DNA of 64,000 nucleotides, taken from positions 248,001 through 312,000 of the forward strand of contig NZ_CH672413.1 in assembly GCF_000152705.1 (NCBI RefSeq), written 5' to 3'. Source of the DNA: Janibacter sp. HTCC2649. GTDB lineage: Bacteria; Actinomycetota; Actinomycetes; Actinomycetales; Dermatophilaceae. Both the position numbers and the translations under genes were made by a program. This document shows positions 52,089-60,320 of this stretch, piece by piece (position 1 is the first letter of the stretch; each line of letters starts with the position of its first letter). The notes below the pieces were generated by a model, which worked only from the letters and a program-made list of their open reading frames with translations, was not told the origin of the DNA and made no database searches.

Positions 52089-53354
52089 GTGTCGACGGCC
52101 GTGCCCGCCACGGCTGCGGAGTCCGTCGCCTCGGCGCCCGTTGGTCCGCGGGTCGTCCTCGTCACCGGTAAGGGCGGGGTCGGCAAGACGACGACCGCTG
52201 CGGCGATGGCCGTCGAGTCAGCCCGCGCGGGCCGGCGGACCCTGGTCATGTCCACGGACGTCGCGCACAGCCTCGGCGACGCCCTTGACGTGGACCTGCG
52301 CACGTCTCCCTCGTGGGAGCAGACGCTGAAGGTCGAGGAGCGCCTCCACGCCCAGGCCGTCGGATCGCGCACGAGCGTGGCCGCGGACTGGGGGACCCTG
52401 CGCGACTACCTCCTCACCGTCCTCGACTCCGTGGGCGTCGACCCAGTCGTGGCCGAGGAGTTCACCGCGCTCCCGGGTGCCGACGAGATCAGCGCGCTGC
52501 TCACGCTCGGTCACCACGCGACGAGCGGCGAGTGGGACGTCATCGTCGTCGACTGTGCGCCCACCGCCGAGACGCTGCGGCTGCTCGCGCTGCCGGAGGT
52601 GCTGGGCTGGCACCTCGACCGCCTCATGCCGGCCCAGCGCCGACTGCTCACGGCGATGCGCCCCGCGGCTGCTGCTGCGGCGGGCCTGCCCATGCCCAAC
52701 GGAGCCGTGCTCGACGTCATCGCGACCTGGCGGGCGCACATGGCCGACATCCGCACCATGCTCACGTCCGAACGGGCGAGTGTGCGCATCGTGCTCACCC
52801 CCGAGAACGTCGTCATCGCCGAGGCCCGGCGCATCCTCACCTCCCTTTCACTGCACGGGTATGCCGTGGATGCCGTTGTCGTGAACCGCGTCATCCCTGT
52901 CGACGACGATCCGTGGCGGGCCGCCTGGAACACCGCGCAGGCCGCCGGCATCACGACGATCACCGAGTCGTTCCACGGCACCCCCGTCCTCACGGCGCCC
53001 TATCTGGCCGGTGAGCCGACCGGCGCCGACGCGCTGGCCGAGCTCGCGGGCCAGACGACGGCGCTCGACGGTGAGCTGCCCAAGCTCGACGCGCCGGTGC
53101 GGTCCCAGGGCCTGCGGGTCGAGGCCGAGGGCGTCGAATTCGTGCTCATCCTGCCGCTGCCGCTGGCCCGCTCGGGTGACGTCGACCTGGCCCGTCGCGC
53201 CGACGACCTCGTCGTCGACGTCGGAGGTGTGCGCAGAGTCATTGCCCTGCCGTCGGTGCTGCGGCGCTGCATCGTCAAGAATGCAGGGGTGCGATCCGGT
53301 GAGCTCCGGGTGAGATTCGTGCGCGATGAGGAGGTGTGGCCCCGTGGACGCTGA
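52089..53354 (+). CDS. ArsA/Get3-like ATPase
   Basis: 421 residues. Deviant Walker A GKGGVGKTTT at residues 27-36, switch I STDVAHSLGDAL, and VDCAPTAETLRLLALPE (Walker B/switch II) identify the ArsA/TRC40 family. No arsenical-binding cysteines are visible, so it is not an arsenite pump; Get3-like handling of membrane or lipid-associated clients is a possibility. 14 bp after the SRPBCC gene; overlaps the next gene by 11 bp. Confidence 0.88.
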   Translation: MSTAVPATAAESVASAPVGPRVVLVTGKGGVGKTTTAAAMAVESARAGRRTLVMSTDVAHSLGDALDVDLRTSPSWEQTLKVEERLHAQAVGSRTSVAADWGTLRDYLLTVLDSVGVDPVVAEEFTALPGADEISALLTLGHHATSGEWDVIVVDCAPTAETLRLLALPEVLGWHLDRLMPAQRRLLTAMRPAAAAAAGLPMPNGAVLDVIATWRAHMADIRTMLTSERASVRIVLTPENVVIAEARRILTSLSLHGYAVDAVVVNRVIPVDDDPWRAAWNTAQAAGITTITESFHGTPVLTAPYLAGEPTGADALAELAGQTTALDGELPKLDAPVRSQGLRVEAEGVEFVLILPLPLARSGDVDLARRADDLVVDVGGVRRVIALPSVLRRCIVKNAGVRSGELRVRFVRDEEVWPRGR

Positions 53355-53781
53355 TGCGCGACTCGACGCCGCCGTGGGTTCGGTGGCCGACGAGGCAGCA
53401 AAGCTGCTCGAGGCACTGGGGCGTTCTCAGGGGTCTCGTGGCCAGTTCTCCTCTGCCACAGCCGAATCCGACGAAGAATCTGAGTCGTCCGAGGGGTTCG
53501 ATGACGCGTCCGTGCCCTCGGAACACGTCCACGTGGCCATGGGTGACGCCGAGACCTGCACCTGGTGCCCGGTCTGCCGCTCCGTCACCCTGCTCAAGGG
53601 CGTGAGTCCCGAGACCCTCGGTCGTCTCGCCGACCTGGCGACAGCGGCAGCGACGCTGCTCGCGGACATGGCGACCCGGCATACCGAGTCGTCGTCCTCT
53701 GCCACTGCGGAACGAGCGCCTTCAGAACGCTCGCCGCGCACCGAACCAATCGCGGTCGTCGACGAGGAGGAGCTCTCATGA
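53344..53781 (+). CDS. Small zinc-motif protein of the ArsA locus
   Basis: 145 residues. N-terminal helix (DADARLDAAVGSVADEAAKLLEALG), an acidic Ser/Glu-rich linker, then CTWCPVCRSV with three cysteines and an upstream His pair (EHVHVAMGD) as a probable zinc site, then a helix and a disordered tail. AGGAGGTG before the GTG at 53344, which is inside the ArsA gene. Conserved in this locus across actinobacteria (Rv2183c-like, recalled). Function unknown; may be an adaptor of the ATPase. Confidence 0.8.
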   Translation: MDADARLDAAVGSVADEAAKLLEALGRSQGSRGQFSSATAESDEESESSEGFDDASVPSEHVHVAMGDAETCTWCPVCRSVTLLKGVSPETLGRLADLATAAATLLADMATRHTESSSSATAERAPSERSPRTEPIAVVDEEELS

Positions 53782-54740
53782 GTCTGGCCATCGGCATCGA
53801 CATCGGCGGGACCAAGGTGGCCGGGGGAGTCGTCGACGAGAACGGCGAGATCCTCGCTCGTGCCCGCCGCGACACTCCCCACCGCTCCAAGCGTCCGCAG
53901 GTCGTCGAGGACACCATCGTCGACGTCGTCGAGGAGCTGCGGGCGCAGCACCCGGGCGTCGAAGCGGTGGGCATCGGGGCCGCCGGCTTCGTGGCCGCCG
54001 ACCGCGCCACGGTCGTGTTCGCGCCGCACCTCTCGTGGCGCGACGAACCCCTGCGTGACGCGCTGAGCAAGCGCATCGACGCACCGATCCTCGTCGACAA
54101 CGACGCCAACGCCGCGTGCTGGGCCGAGTGGAGATTCGGTGCGGCACAGGGCGATTCGGACGTCGTCATGGTCAACCTCGGCACCGGGATCGGTGGTGCG
54201 ATCCTCATGCACGGTGAGGTCTATCGCGGCCGCTTCGGCATCGCGGGCGAGTTCGGCCACATGCAGGTCGTCCCCGAGGGTCAGCGCTGCGAGTGCGGCA
54301 ACCGGGGCTGCTGGGAGCAGTACGCGTCCGGCAACGCCCTCGTGCGTGAGGCCCGGGCGATGATCCTCGCGAACTCGCCCGTCGCCACCGACCTCGCGGC
54401 CCGCGTCGAGGGTCGCGCCGATGACCTCACCGGACCGATCGTCACCGAGGCGGCTCGTGACGGTGACGCGACCTCGATCGAGCTGCTCGCCGAGATCGGC
54501 CACTGGCTCGGCATCGGCATCGCCAACCTCGCGGCCGCCTTCGACCCCGGCACGTTCGTCATCGGCGGTGGTGTCTCGGCCGCCGGCGAGCTCCTGCTCG
54601 GACCGGCGCGCGACACCTTCCGTCGCCGCCTCACGGGCCGCGGCTACCGGCCTGAGGCCCGCATCGTCGCCGCGAAGCTCGGCAACGAGGCTGGCCTCAT
54701 CGGGGCCGCCGACCTCGCCCGCAACGACTCGCGGTCCTGA
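53778..54740 (+). CDS. glk: ROK family glucokinase
   Basis: 320 residues. ATP loop IGIDIGGTKVAGGVV, catalytic VDNDANAACW, LGTGIGGAI, and the ROK zinc motif CECGNRGCWEQYASG with the upstream His of GEFGHMQV. Phosphorylates glucose with ATP. It overlaps the preceding zinc-protein gene by ATGA, so is translationally coupled to the ArsA operon. Confidence 0.93.
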   Translation: MSLAIGIDIGGTKVAGGVVDENGEILARARRDTPHRSKRPQVVEDTIVDVVEELRAQHPGVEAVGIGAAGFVAADRATVVFAPHLSWRDEPLRDALSKRIDAPILVDNDANAACWAEWRFGAAQGDSDVVMVNLGTGIGGAILMHGEVYRGRFGIAGEFGHMQVVPEGQRCECGNRGCWEQYASGNALVREARAMILANSPVATDLAARVEGRADDLTGPIVTEAARDGDATSIELLAEIGHWLGIGIANLAAAFDPGTFVIGGGVSAAGELLLGPARDTFRRRLTGRGYRPEARIVAAKLGNEAGLIGAADLARNDSRS

Positions 54741-54762
54741 GCCTCGCGGGGGTGGGCCGGGC

Positions 54763-55440
54763 ATGACGACGATCCGGATCGCGAGCTACAACACCCGCGA
54801 CTTCCTCGAGGACCCGTATGCCGCGGCGCGGGTCGTGCGCGCCATCGACCCGGATGTGTTGTGCCTCCAGGAGGTCCCGCGGCGGTTGTTCTCGACGAGG
54901 CGAGTCGCGAACTTTGCGCGTCACTGTGGGATGTCGTGGTCTGGCCGGCACCGGGGGAGCGGCGGCACGACGATCTTCACGTCCCAGCGGGTCGACGTCG
55001 TCGAGTCCATCCACCACCGGCTGCGGGTCGCGCGACTGCAGCGCACGCGTGGCTTCGCCGTGGCCCGGGTCGCGGCACCCGGGTGCGAACCCGTCGCCGT
55101 CGCAAGCGTGCACCTCAGCCTGGACGCCCACGAGCGCGCTGCCCACGCCCAGGTCATCCTGCAGACGATCAACGTGGGGGGTGAAGTGATCCTCGCCGGA
55201 GATCTCAATGAGGGGGACTCCGGAGACGCGTGGAAGGCGTTCGCCGGTGTGATGCGGCTCGTCTCGCCCACGACGCCGACCTATCCGGCGACGCGACCAC
55301 GCAAGGTCCTCGACGTGATCTTCGCCTCGGCCGGGCTCCAGGCCGAGCCGCACGTCGACCTGCCCATCGCGGAGGCCGACCTCATCGCCGGCAGCGACCA
55401 CCGACCCACGTGGGTCGACATCAGGCTCCAGGAGACGTAG
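54763..55440 (+). CDS. Endonuclease/exonuclease/phosphatase family protein
   Basis: 225 residues. EEP fold: IRIASYNTRDF, DVLCLQEVPR, VASVHLSLD, ILAGDLNEGDSGD and GSDHRPTWVDI carry the metal and catalytic residues. May act on nucleic acids or phosphoesters such as sphingomyelin-like lipids; cannot be decided. No signal peptide. 22 bp after glk; convergent with the small membrane protein at 55446. Confidence 0.87.
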   Translation: MTTIRIASYNTRDFLEDPYAAARVVRAIDPDVLCLQEVPRRLFSTRRVANFARHCGMSWSGRHRGSGGTTIFTSQRVDVVESIHHRLRVARLQRTRGFAVARVAAPGCEPVAVASVHLSLDAHERAAHAQVILQTINVGGEVILAGDLNEGDSGDAWKAFAGVMRLVSPTTPTYPATRPRKVLDVIFASAGLQAEPHVDLPIAEADLIAGSDHRPTWVDIRLQET

Positions 55441-55445
55441 GTCGC

Positions 55446-55967
55446 TCAGACGCGGGCGCCGTCGTCATCGTGCGGATCGCGCAGTTTCGGCGACCGCATG
55501 ACGAGCAGGGCGAAACCGCCGAGGAAGAGCACGATCGAGCCGAGGATCCACCAGCCGCGATAGAACGGGCCGGTCAGCGCGATCCACACCATGAGCAGCG
55601 GGCCACCCACGAGGCCGACGATCGCGCCCCAGTAGCCGAGGTCCTCGCCCGGCGGGAGCTGCACCGGGCCGGGCTCGAAGTGGTCGTCGTCCTCGGCGTC
55701 GATGCTCGGACCCTCGCGCCAGATCTCCGGAGGCTCATGGGGCGCAACGACGGCCGGCTCAACGTTGACGACCTTCTGGTCATCGACCTCGGTCCCGACG
55801 TCGTCGGACTCGACCTCGGGCTCGGGTGAGGGAGTCTCGGGACGGGACAGGGCGGCATACGCCGTCGTGATGTCCTGGACGGTCCGCGGCTTGGGCGGCT
55901 GGATCGAGTCGTCGTCCCACCGGGCGATGATCGCGTCGAACTCGGCGTCGATGTCACGCTCGCTCAT
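55446..55967 (-). CDS. Small membrane protein with acidic N-terminus
   Basis: 173 residues. A soluble acidic N-terminus of about 105 residues (SERDIDAEFDAIIARWDDD, then Pro/Glu/Asp-rich) is followed by two membrane helices (about 112-130 and 137-157) and a charged tail. The N-terminal piece resembles the actinobacterial DUF308-like/hypothetical proteins next to plsC, but I cannot name a family with confidence. Divergent from plsC (163 bp). Confidence 0.75.
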   Translation of the reverse strand: MSERDIDAEFDAIIARWDDDSIQPPKPRTVQDITTAYAALSRPETPSPEPEVESDDVGTEVDDQKVVNVEPAVVAPHEPPEIWREGPSIDAEDDDHFEPGPVQLPPGEDLGYWGAIVGLVGGPLLMVWIALTGPFYRGWWILGSIVLFLGGFALLVMRSPKLRDPHDDDGARV

Positions 55968-56097
55968 GGCTGCCTCACGGGAATGGGGAAGAACAGTAGA
56001 AATGGTGCCACGGACCTGACCTGGCGCGCACCGGAACCTCTGTCGCAACGTTGTCCACGATCGGATTAGTCCGACCGGTATGTCGCAACCCGTGCAC

Positions 56098-56103
56098 TAG
56101 AGT
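56098..56103 (+). promoter_or_regulatory. Candidate -10 box of plsC
   Basis: TAGAGT, with GGAAAGGA as ribosome binding site and the GTG start 27 nt further on. The rest of the 163-bp gap shows nothing else distinct. Confidence 0.45.
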
Positions 56104-56130
56104 CATCGAAACTCGACGGAAAGGACGACG

Positions 56131-56964
56131 GTGTTCTACTGGGTGCTCAAAACGGTGATCTTGGGACCGCTGCTCAAGATGCTGTTCCGCCCTTGGGTCA
56201 AGGGTGAGGAGCACATCCCGGAGACCGGGGGCGCGATCTTCGCCAGCAACCACCTGTCGTTCTCGGACTCGATCTTCCTGCCGCTCGTCGTTCCGCGTCG
56301 CATCACCTTCCTCGCCAAGGCCGACTACTTCACCGGGGTGGGGCTCAAGGGCCGGCTGACGGCCGCCTTCTTCCGCGGCGCGGGCCAGGTCCCCGTCGAC
56401 CGCTCGGGCGGCAAGGCCAGCGAGGCTGCGCTCAACACAGGGCTGAAGATCCTCCGGAAGGGCGAGCTGCTGGCCCTGTACCCCGAAGGCACGCGTTCGC
56501 CCGACGGTCGCCTCTACAAGGGCAAGACCGGTGTGGCGCGCATGGCCCTCGAGGCGGGCGTCCCCGTCATCCCCGTGGCGATGATCGACACCGACAAGGC
56601 GCAGCCCACCGGTCAGGTGGTCCCCAAGATCATGCGGGTCGGTGTCCGGGTCGGCAAGCCGCTCGACTTCTCCCGCTACAAGGGCATGGAGGACGACCGT
56701 TTCGTCCTGCGGTCCATCACCGACGAGGTGATGTATGCGCTCATGGAGCTCTCCGGCCAGGAGTACGTCGACATGTATGCCGGGTCCATGAAGGACCGCA
56801 TCACCCGCGCCAAGAAGATCCTCCAGCGCGAACAGGCCGAGGCGGCCAAGCCCGGCCGCGCCGCCGATGAGCTCGAGCGCGAGCTTGAGGGCGACTCGGG
56901 TGCTGACGGTGCTGACCGCGCTCACAACAGGTCTCGCGGCACCGACGAACAACGTGCTGGCTGA
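56131..56964 (+). CDS. plsC: 1-acylglycerol-3-phosphate O-acyltransferase
   Basis: 277 residues. Acyltransferase motifs SNHLSFSDSIF (HxxxxD, here His-Leu-Ser-Phe-Ser-Asp) and LYPEGTRSPDG. Makes phosphatidic acid in the membrane. The last 45 residues are charged and probably disordered. A sensor kinase gene follows 4 bp later. Position matches Rv2182c (recalled). Confidence 0.93.
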   Translation: MFYWVLKTVILGPLLKMLFRPWVKGEEHIPETGGAIFASNHLSFSDSIFLPLVVPRRITFLAKADYFTGVGLKGRLTAAFFRGAGQVPVDRSGGKASEAALNTGLKILRKGELLALYPEGTRSPDGRLYKGKTGVARMALEAGVPVIPVAMIDTDKAQPTGQVVPKIMRVGVRVGKPLDFSRYKGMEDDRFVLRSITDEVMYALMELSGQEYVDMYAGSMKDRITRAKKILQREQAEAAKPGRAADELERELEGDSGADGADRAHNRSRGTDEQRAG

Positions 56965-56968
56965 ACCC

Positions 56969-58141
56969 ATGAACCGCCGGGGGGCCCTGTTCGGGGTGAC
57001 GTACCGCTCGGTGCGCACCGGGCGTTCCGAACCCGTCATCATCGAGGCGTTCTCTCGCGGGCTCGACTACTTCCGTCCCGCAGCTGCCCTGTATGCCGGG
57101 TTCCTGGTGTGGGAGCGCTACCAGACGATGGCGCGGCCCTGGGTCGCGTTCACGACCATCGCCGTGCTCATGGGCTTCAGCCTGCTGCTCCTCGTGTTCC
57201 GCCGTCGCACGACCTGGCTGCTCGGCATCGAGTTGGGGCTTGCCGTGGGTGGCATCTTCGCGACGCTCCTCGCTGACCACCCCGAGGATGTTGCTGGGGG
57301 CACGCTGACACTGCCGACGATGTGGGCGGCAGGAGGTGTCGCCGGAGCCGCCGTCCTGCACGGGCGCATGGGCGGCCTCATCGCTGCGGGCATCGTCGCT
57401 GCCGCCGACCTCATCGAGATCGGCACCCCCAACGGCGGCACGTGGCACAACATCATCCTGCTCTTCCTGCTCGGCGGCCTCATCGGACTGGCCGTCGACC
57501 TCGCCCGCGGCGGGCTCTACCGCTACGAGCAGGTGCTCGCCGAACGCGAGCGGCTGCGCGAGCGCGAGCGCCTCGCCCGAGTCGTCCACGACGGGGTCCT
57601 GCAGACCCTGGCCTTCATCCATCGGCGCGGGGGAGAGATCGGGGGAGAGGGCGCCGAGCTCGGAGCCCTCGCCGCCGAGCAGGAGCGCACCCTGCGACGA
57701 CTCGTGGCACAGGATGTCGTCGGGTCCCGCCTCGCCGAATCCGTCGAGGGAGAGCTCCGCCGAGACCTGCGGGTGCTGCTCGGTGCACACGAGGGCGAGC
57801 GGGTCAGTGTCTCGCTGCCGGGTGGCCCTGTTCCGTTGGAGCAGAACCGTGCTGAGGAACTCGACGCAGCCGTCGCGGCAGCTCTCGACAACGTCGCGCG
57901 GCACGCCGGTGAGGACGCCGAGGCCTGGCTCCTGCTCGAGGACCACGGAGACACCGTCACCGTGACCGTGCGCGACAACGGCGTCGGCGACGAACCCACT
58001 CACCTGCTCTCGGCGGCCTCGCGGGGCCGGCTCGGCGTGAGCCAGTCGATCATGGGGCGCGTGCGCGACCTCGGTGGCACGGCCGAGATCATCACCCGTC
58101 CTGGCGCCGGCTGCCGCATCGTCATCACCGTCCCTCGCTAG
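56969..58141 (+). CDS. MacS family sensor histidine kinase
   Basis: 390 residues. Around five membrane helices at 35-175, then a HisKA_3 motif with ARVVHDGVLQTLAFI (His near 210) and a HATPase domain ending GAGCRIVITVP with DNGVGDEPTH. N-terminal basic FGVTYRSVRTGRSEP. This is the MacS class of actinobacterial kinases, paired with a LuxR-type regulator, as found directly downstream. Signal unknown; the genetic link to plsC suggests the envelope (inference). Confidence 0.88.
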   Translation: MNRRGALFGVTYRSVRTGRSEPVIIEAFSRGLDYFRPAAALYAGFLVWERYQTMARPWVAFTTIAVLMGFSLLLLVFRRRTTWLLGIELGLAVGGIFATLLADHPEDVAGGTLTLPTMWAAGGVAGAAVLHGRMGGLIAAGIVAAADLIEIGTPNGGTWHNIILLFLLGGLIGLAVDLARGGLYRYEQVLAERERLRERERLARVVHDGVLQTLAFIHRRGGEIGGEGAELGALAAEQERTLRRLVAQDVVGSRLAESVEGELRRDLRVLLGAHEGERVSVSLPGGPVPLEQNRAEELDAAVAAALDNVARHAGEDAEAWLLLEDHGDTVTVTVRDNGVGDEPTHLLSAASRGRLGVSQSIMGRVRDLGGTAEIITRPGAGCRIVITVPR

Positions 58142-58149
58142 GAGTCTCC

Positions 58150-58848
58150 TTGACCCAGGATCCGCCCCGCACGACCGTCCTCGTCGCCGACGACCACCCC
58201 CTGTGGCTCGGCGCCCTGGAGCGTGACCTCGCGCAGGCTGGCCTCGACGTCGTCGCCACCGCAGCCGACGGGCCGTCGACGGTGCGCCGGACCCGGGCCA
58301 CGCGGCCCGACGTCCTCGTGCTCGACCTCAACCTGCCCGGGATGCGCGGCGACGAGGTGTGCCGGGCCCTCGGCGACCTCGAGACCCGTGTCCTCATCCT
58401 CTCGGCGAGCGGCGAACAGCTCGACGTCCTGGCCGCCATCAAGGCCGGAGCCACCGGCTACCTCGTGAAGTCGGCGTCGAGCGAGGACATCGTCGCGGCC
58501 GTCCTCGCCACCGCCCGGGGTGAGGCCGTGTTCACCTCGGGTCTCGCGGGTCTGGTGCTCGGTGAGTTCCGCCGGATGGCCGCCGATGACGGTGAGGCCG
58601 TTGCGGCGCCCCAGACGGCCGACCGGCCCATCCCGGAGCTGACAGATCGCGAGACCGAGGTCCTGCGCCTCGTCGCCACCGGGATGTCCTACAAGGAGAT
58701 CGCCGCCGAGCTCTTCCTGTCGCATCGCACGGTCCAGAACCACGTCCAGAACACCCTTGGCAAGCTGCACCTCCACAACCGGGTCGAGCTCGTCCGGTTC
58801 GCCCTGGCGCGTGGTCTGGAGGACGGACCCAACGGCACCGACACGTGA
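58150..58848 (+). CDS. MacR-like LuxR-family response regulator
   Basis: 232 residues. Receiver with D14-D15, phospho-acceptor D59 (LVLDLNLPG) and a lysine in YLVKSAS; LuxR-type DNA-binding domain from LTDRETEVLRLVATGMSYKEIA. Partner of the MacS-like kinase 8 bp upstream. Starts with TTG at 58150, with AGGAG 5 nt upstream. Confidence 0.9.
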   Translation: MTQDPPRTTVLVADDHPLWLGALERDLAQAGLDVVATAADGPSTVRRTRATRPDVLVLDLNLPGMRGDEVCRALGDLETRVLILSASGEQLDVLAAIKAGATGYLVKSASSEDIVAAVLATARGEAVFTSGLAGLVLGEFRRMAADDGEAVAAPQTADRPIPELTDRETEVLRLVATGMSYKEIAAELFLSHRTVQNHVQNTLGKLHLHNRVELVRFALARGLEDGPNGTDT

Positions 58849-58909
58849 GTCACGGGGCTCGGTGACTGACCGGCATACGGGCGCCGCAGGCCATCACGGA
58901 AGACGCGCC

Positions 58910-58915
58910 TATCCT
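58910..58915 (+). promoter_or_regulatory. Candidate -10 box of leaderless aroG
   Basis: TATCCT, 6 nt, then the GTG at 58922. This spacing favours the GTG over the ATG six bases later. Confidence 0.55.
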
Positions 58916-58921
58916 TGGCGG

Positions 58922-60274
58922 GTGAGCATGACCACCAATCCCGACCAGCGCACTCATCTCGAGGCGACTCCTGACCTCCCGGCTGCCCAGCAGCCGCTGT
59001 GGCCGGATGCTGCCGCCCTCGACGCCGCCGTGGCCGAGCTCGCGACCTATCCGCCTCTCGTGTTCGCCGGTGAGTGCGACGTCCTGACCAGCCGCATGGC
59101 CGCCGCCAGCCGCGGTGAGGCCTTCGTGCTCCAGGGCGGCGACTGCGCCGAGACCTTCGCCGGGGCGACCGCGGACAGCATCAGGGACCGGATCAAGACG
59201 ATCCTGCAGATGGCGGCCGTGCTGACCTACGGCGCATCCGTGCCGGTGGTCAAGGTGGGTCGCATGGCGGGGCAGTTCGCCAAGCCGCGCAGCAGCCACA
59301 CCGAGACGCGCGAGGGCGTGACCCTGTCGGCCTACCGCGGTGACATGGTCAACGACTTCGAGTTCACCGAGGCCGCACGCAACCCCGACCCGCAGCGGCT
59401 CGTCCGGGCGTACCACACGAGCAGCGCGACGCTGAACCTCGTGCGGGCGTTCACGACCGGTGGTTTCGCCGACCTGCGTCACGTCCACGACTGGAACCGC
59501 GGCTTCGTCGCCAACTCCGCCAACCAGCGCTACGAGAAGATCGCCCGCGACATCGACAAGGCCATGAAGTTCATGGCTGCGTGTGGCGCCGACTTCGAGG
59601 CGATGAAGGGCACCGAGTTCTTCGCCGCGCACGAGGCCCTGCTCCTCGACTACGAGCGGCCGCTCACGCGCGTCGACTCGCGCACCGGCAACCTCTACGA
59701 CACCTCGGCCCACTTCGTCTGGATCGGCGAGCGCACCCGCGATCTTGGCGGGGCGCACCTCGACTTCGTCAGCAAGATCCACAACCCGATCGGCATCAAG
59801 GTCTCGGCCAAGGCCCAGACCGACGACCTGCTGCGGATGATCGACCTCGTCGACCCCGAGCGCACCCCCGGCCGACTGACCTTCATCACCCGCATGGGCG
59901 CCGGCCAGATCCGCGAGGCGCTGCCGCCCATCGTCGAGAAGGTCACGGCGAGTGGCGCGGCCATCACCTGGATCTGCGACCCGATGCACGGCAACACGTT
60001 CGAGTCGGCCTCCGGCTACAAGACGCGTGACTTCGACGATGTCGTCGACGAGGTGCGTGGCTTCTTCGAGGTGCACCAGGGACTCGACACGGTCCCCGGC
60101 GGCATCCACGTCGAGCTCACGGGCAACGACGTCACGGAGTGCATCGGCGGTGCCGAGAAGATCCTCGACGCCGACCTCAACAAGCGCTACGAGACGGTCT
60201 GCGACCCGCGCCTCAACCACCAGCAGAGTCTCGAGCTGGCGTTCCTCGTTGCCGAGATGCTCAGCCGCGACTGA
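58922..60274 (+). CDS. aroG: 3-deoxy-7-phosphoheptulonate synthase, class II
   Basis: 450 residues. Plant/actinobacterial type II enzyme: LQGGDCAETF, KVGRMAGQFAKPRS, YRGDMVNDFEF, RMGAGQIREALPP, WICDPMHGNTFE and GGIHVELTGNDVTECIGG. Cys in GGDC is a metal ligand. First step of the shikimate pathway. The GTG start is chosen from promoter spacing. The threonine aldolase gene follows closely. Confidence 0.95.
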   Translation: MSMTTNPDQRTHLEATPDLPAAQQPLWPDAAALDAAVAELATYPPLVFAGECDVLTSRMAAASRGEAFVLQGGDCAETFAGATADSIRDRIKTILQMAAVLTYGASVPVVKVGRMAGQFAKPRSSHTETREGVTLSAYRGDMVNDFEFTEAARNPDPQRLVRAYHTSSATLNLVRAFTTGGFADLRHVHDWNRGFVANSANQRYEKIARDIDKAMKFMAACGADFEAMKGTEFFAAHEALLLDYERPLTRVDSRTGNLYDTSAHFVWIGERTRDLGGAHLDFVSKIHNPIGIKVSAKAQTDDLLRMIDLVDPERTPGRLTFITRMGAGQIREALPPIVEKVTASGAAITWICDPMHGNTFESASGYKTRDFDDVVDEVRGFFEVHQGLDTVPGGIHVELTGNDVTECIGGAEKILDADLNKRYETVCDPRLNHQQSLELAFLVAEMLSRD

Positions 60275-60320
60275 CGTGGCGGCTTCGGAAACGACGAACG
60301 ACACAACGCAAGACGCCGGT

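Noticed and set aside
52089-53354. ArsA-like ATPase as part of an arsenic resistance system
   Set aside because: No arsB, arsR or arsC nearby and no arsenite-binding cysteines visible.
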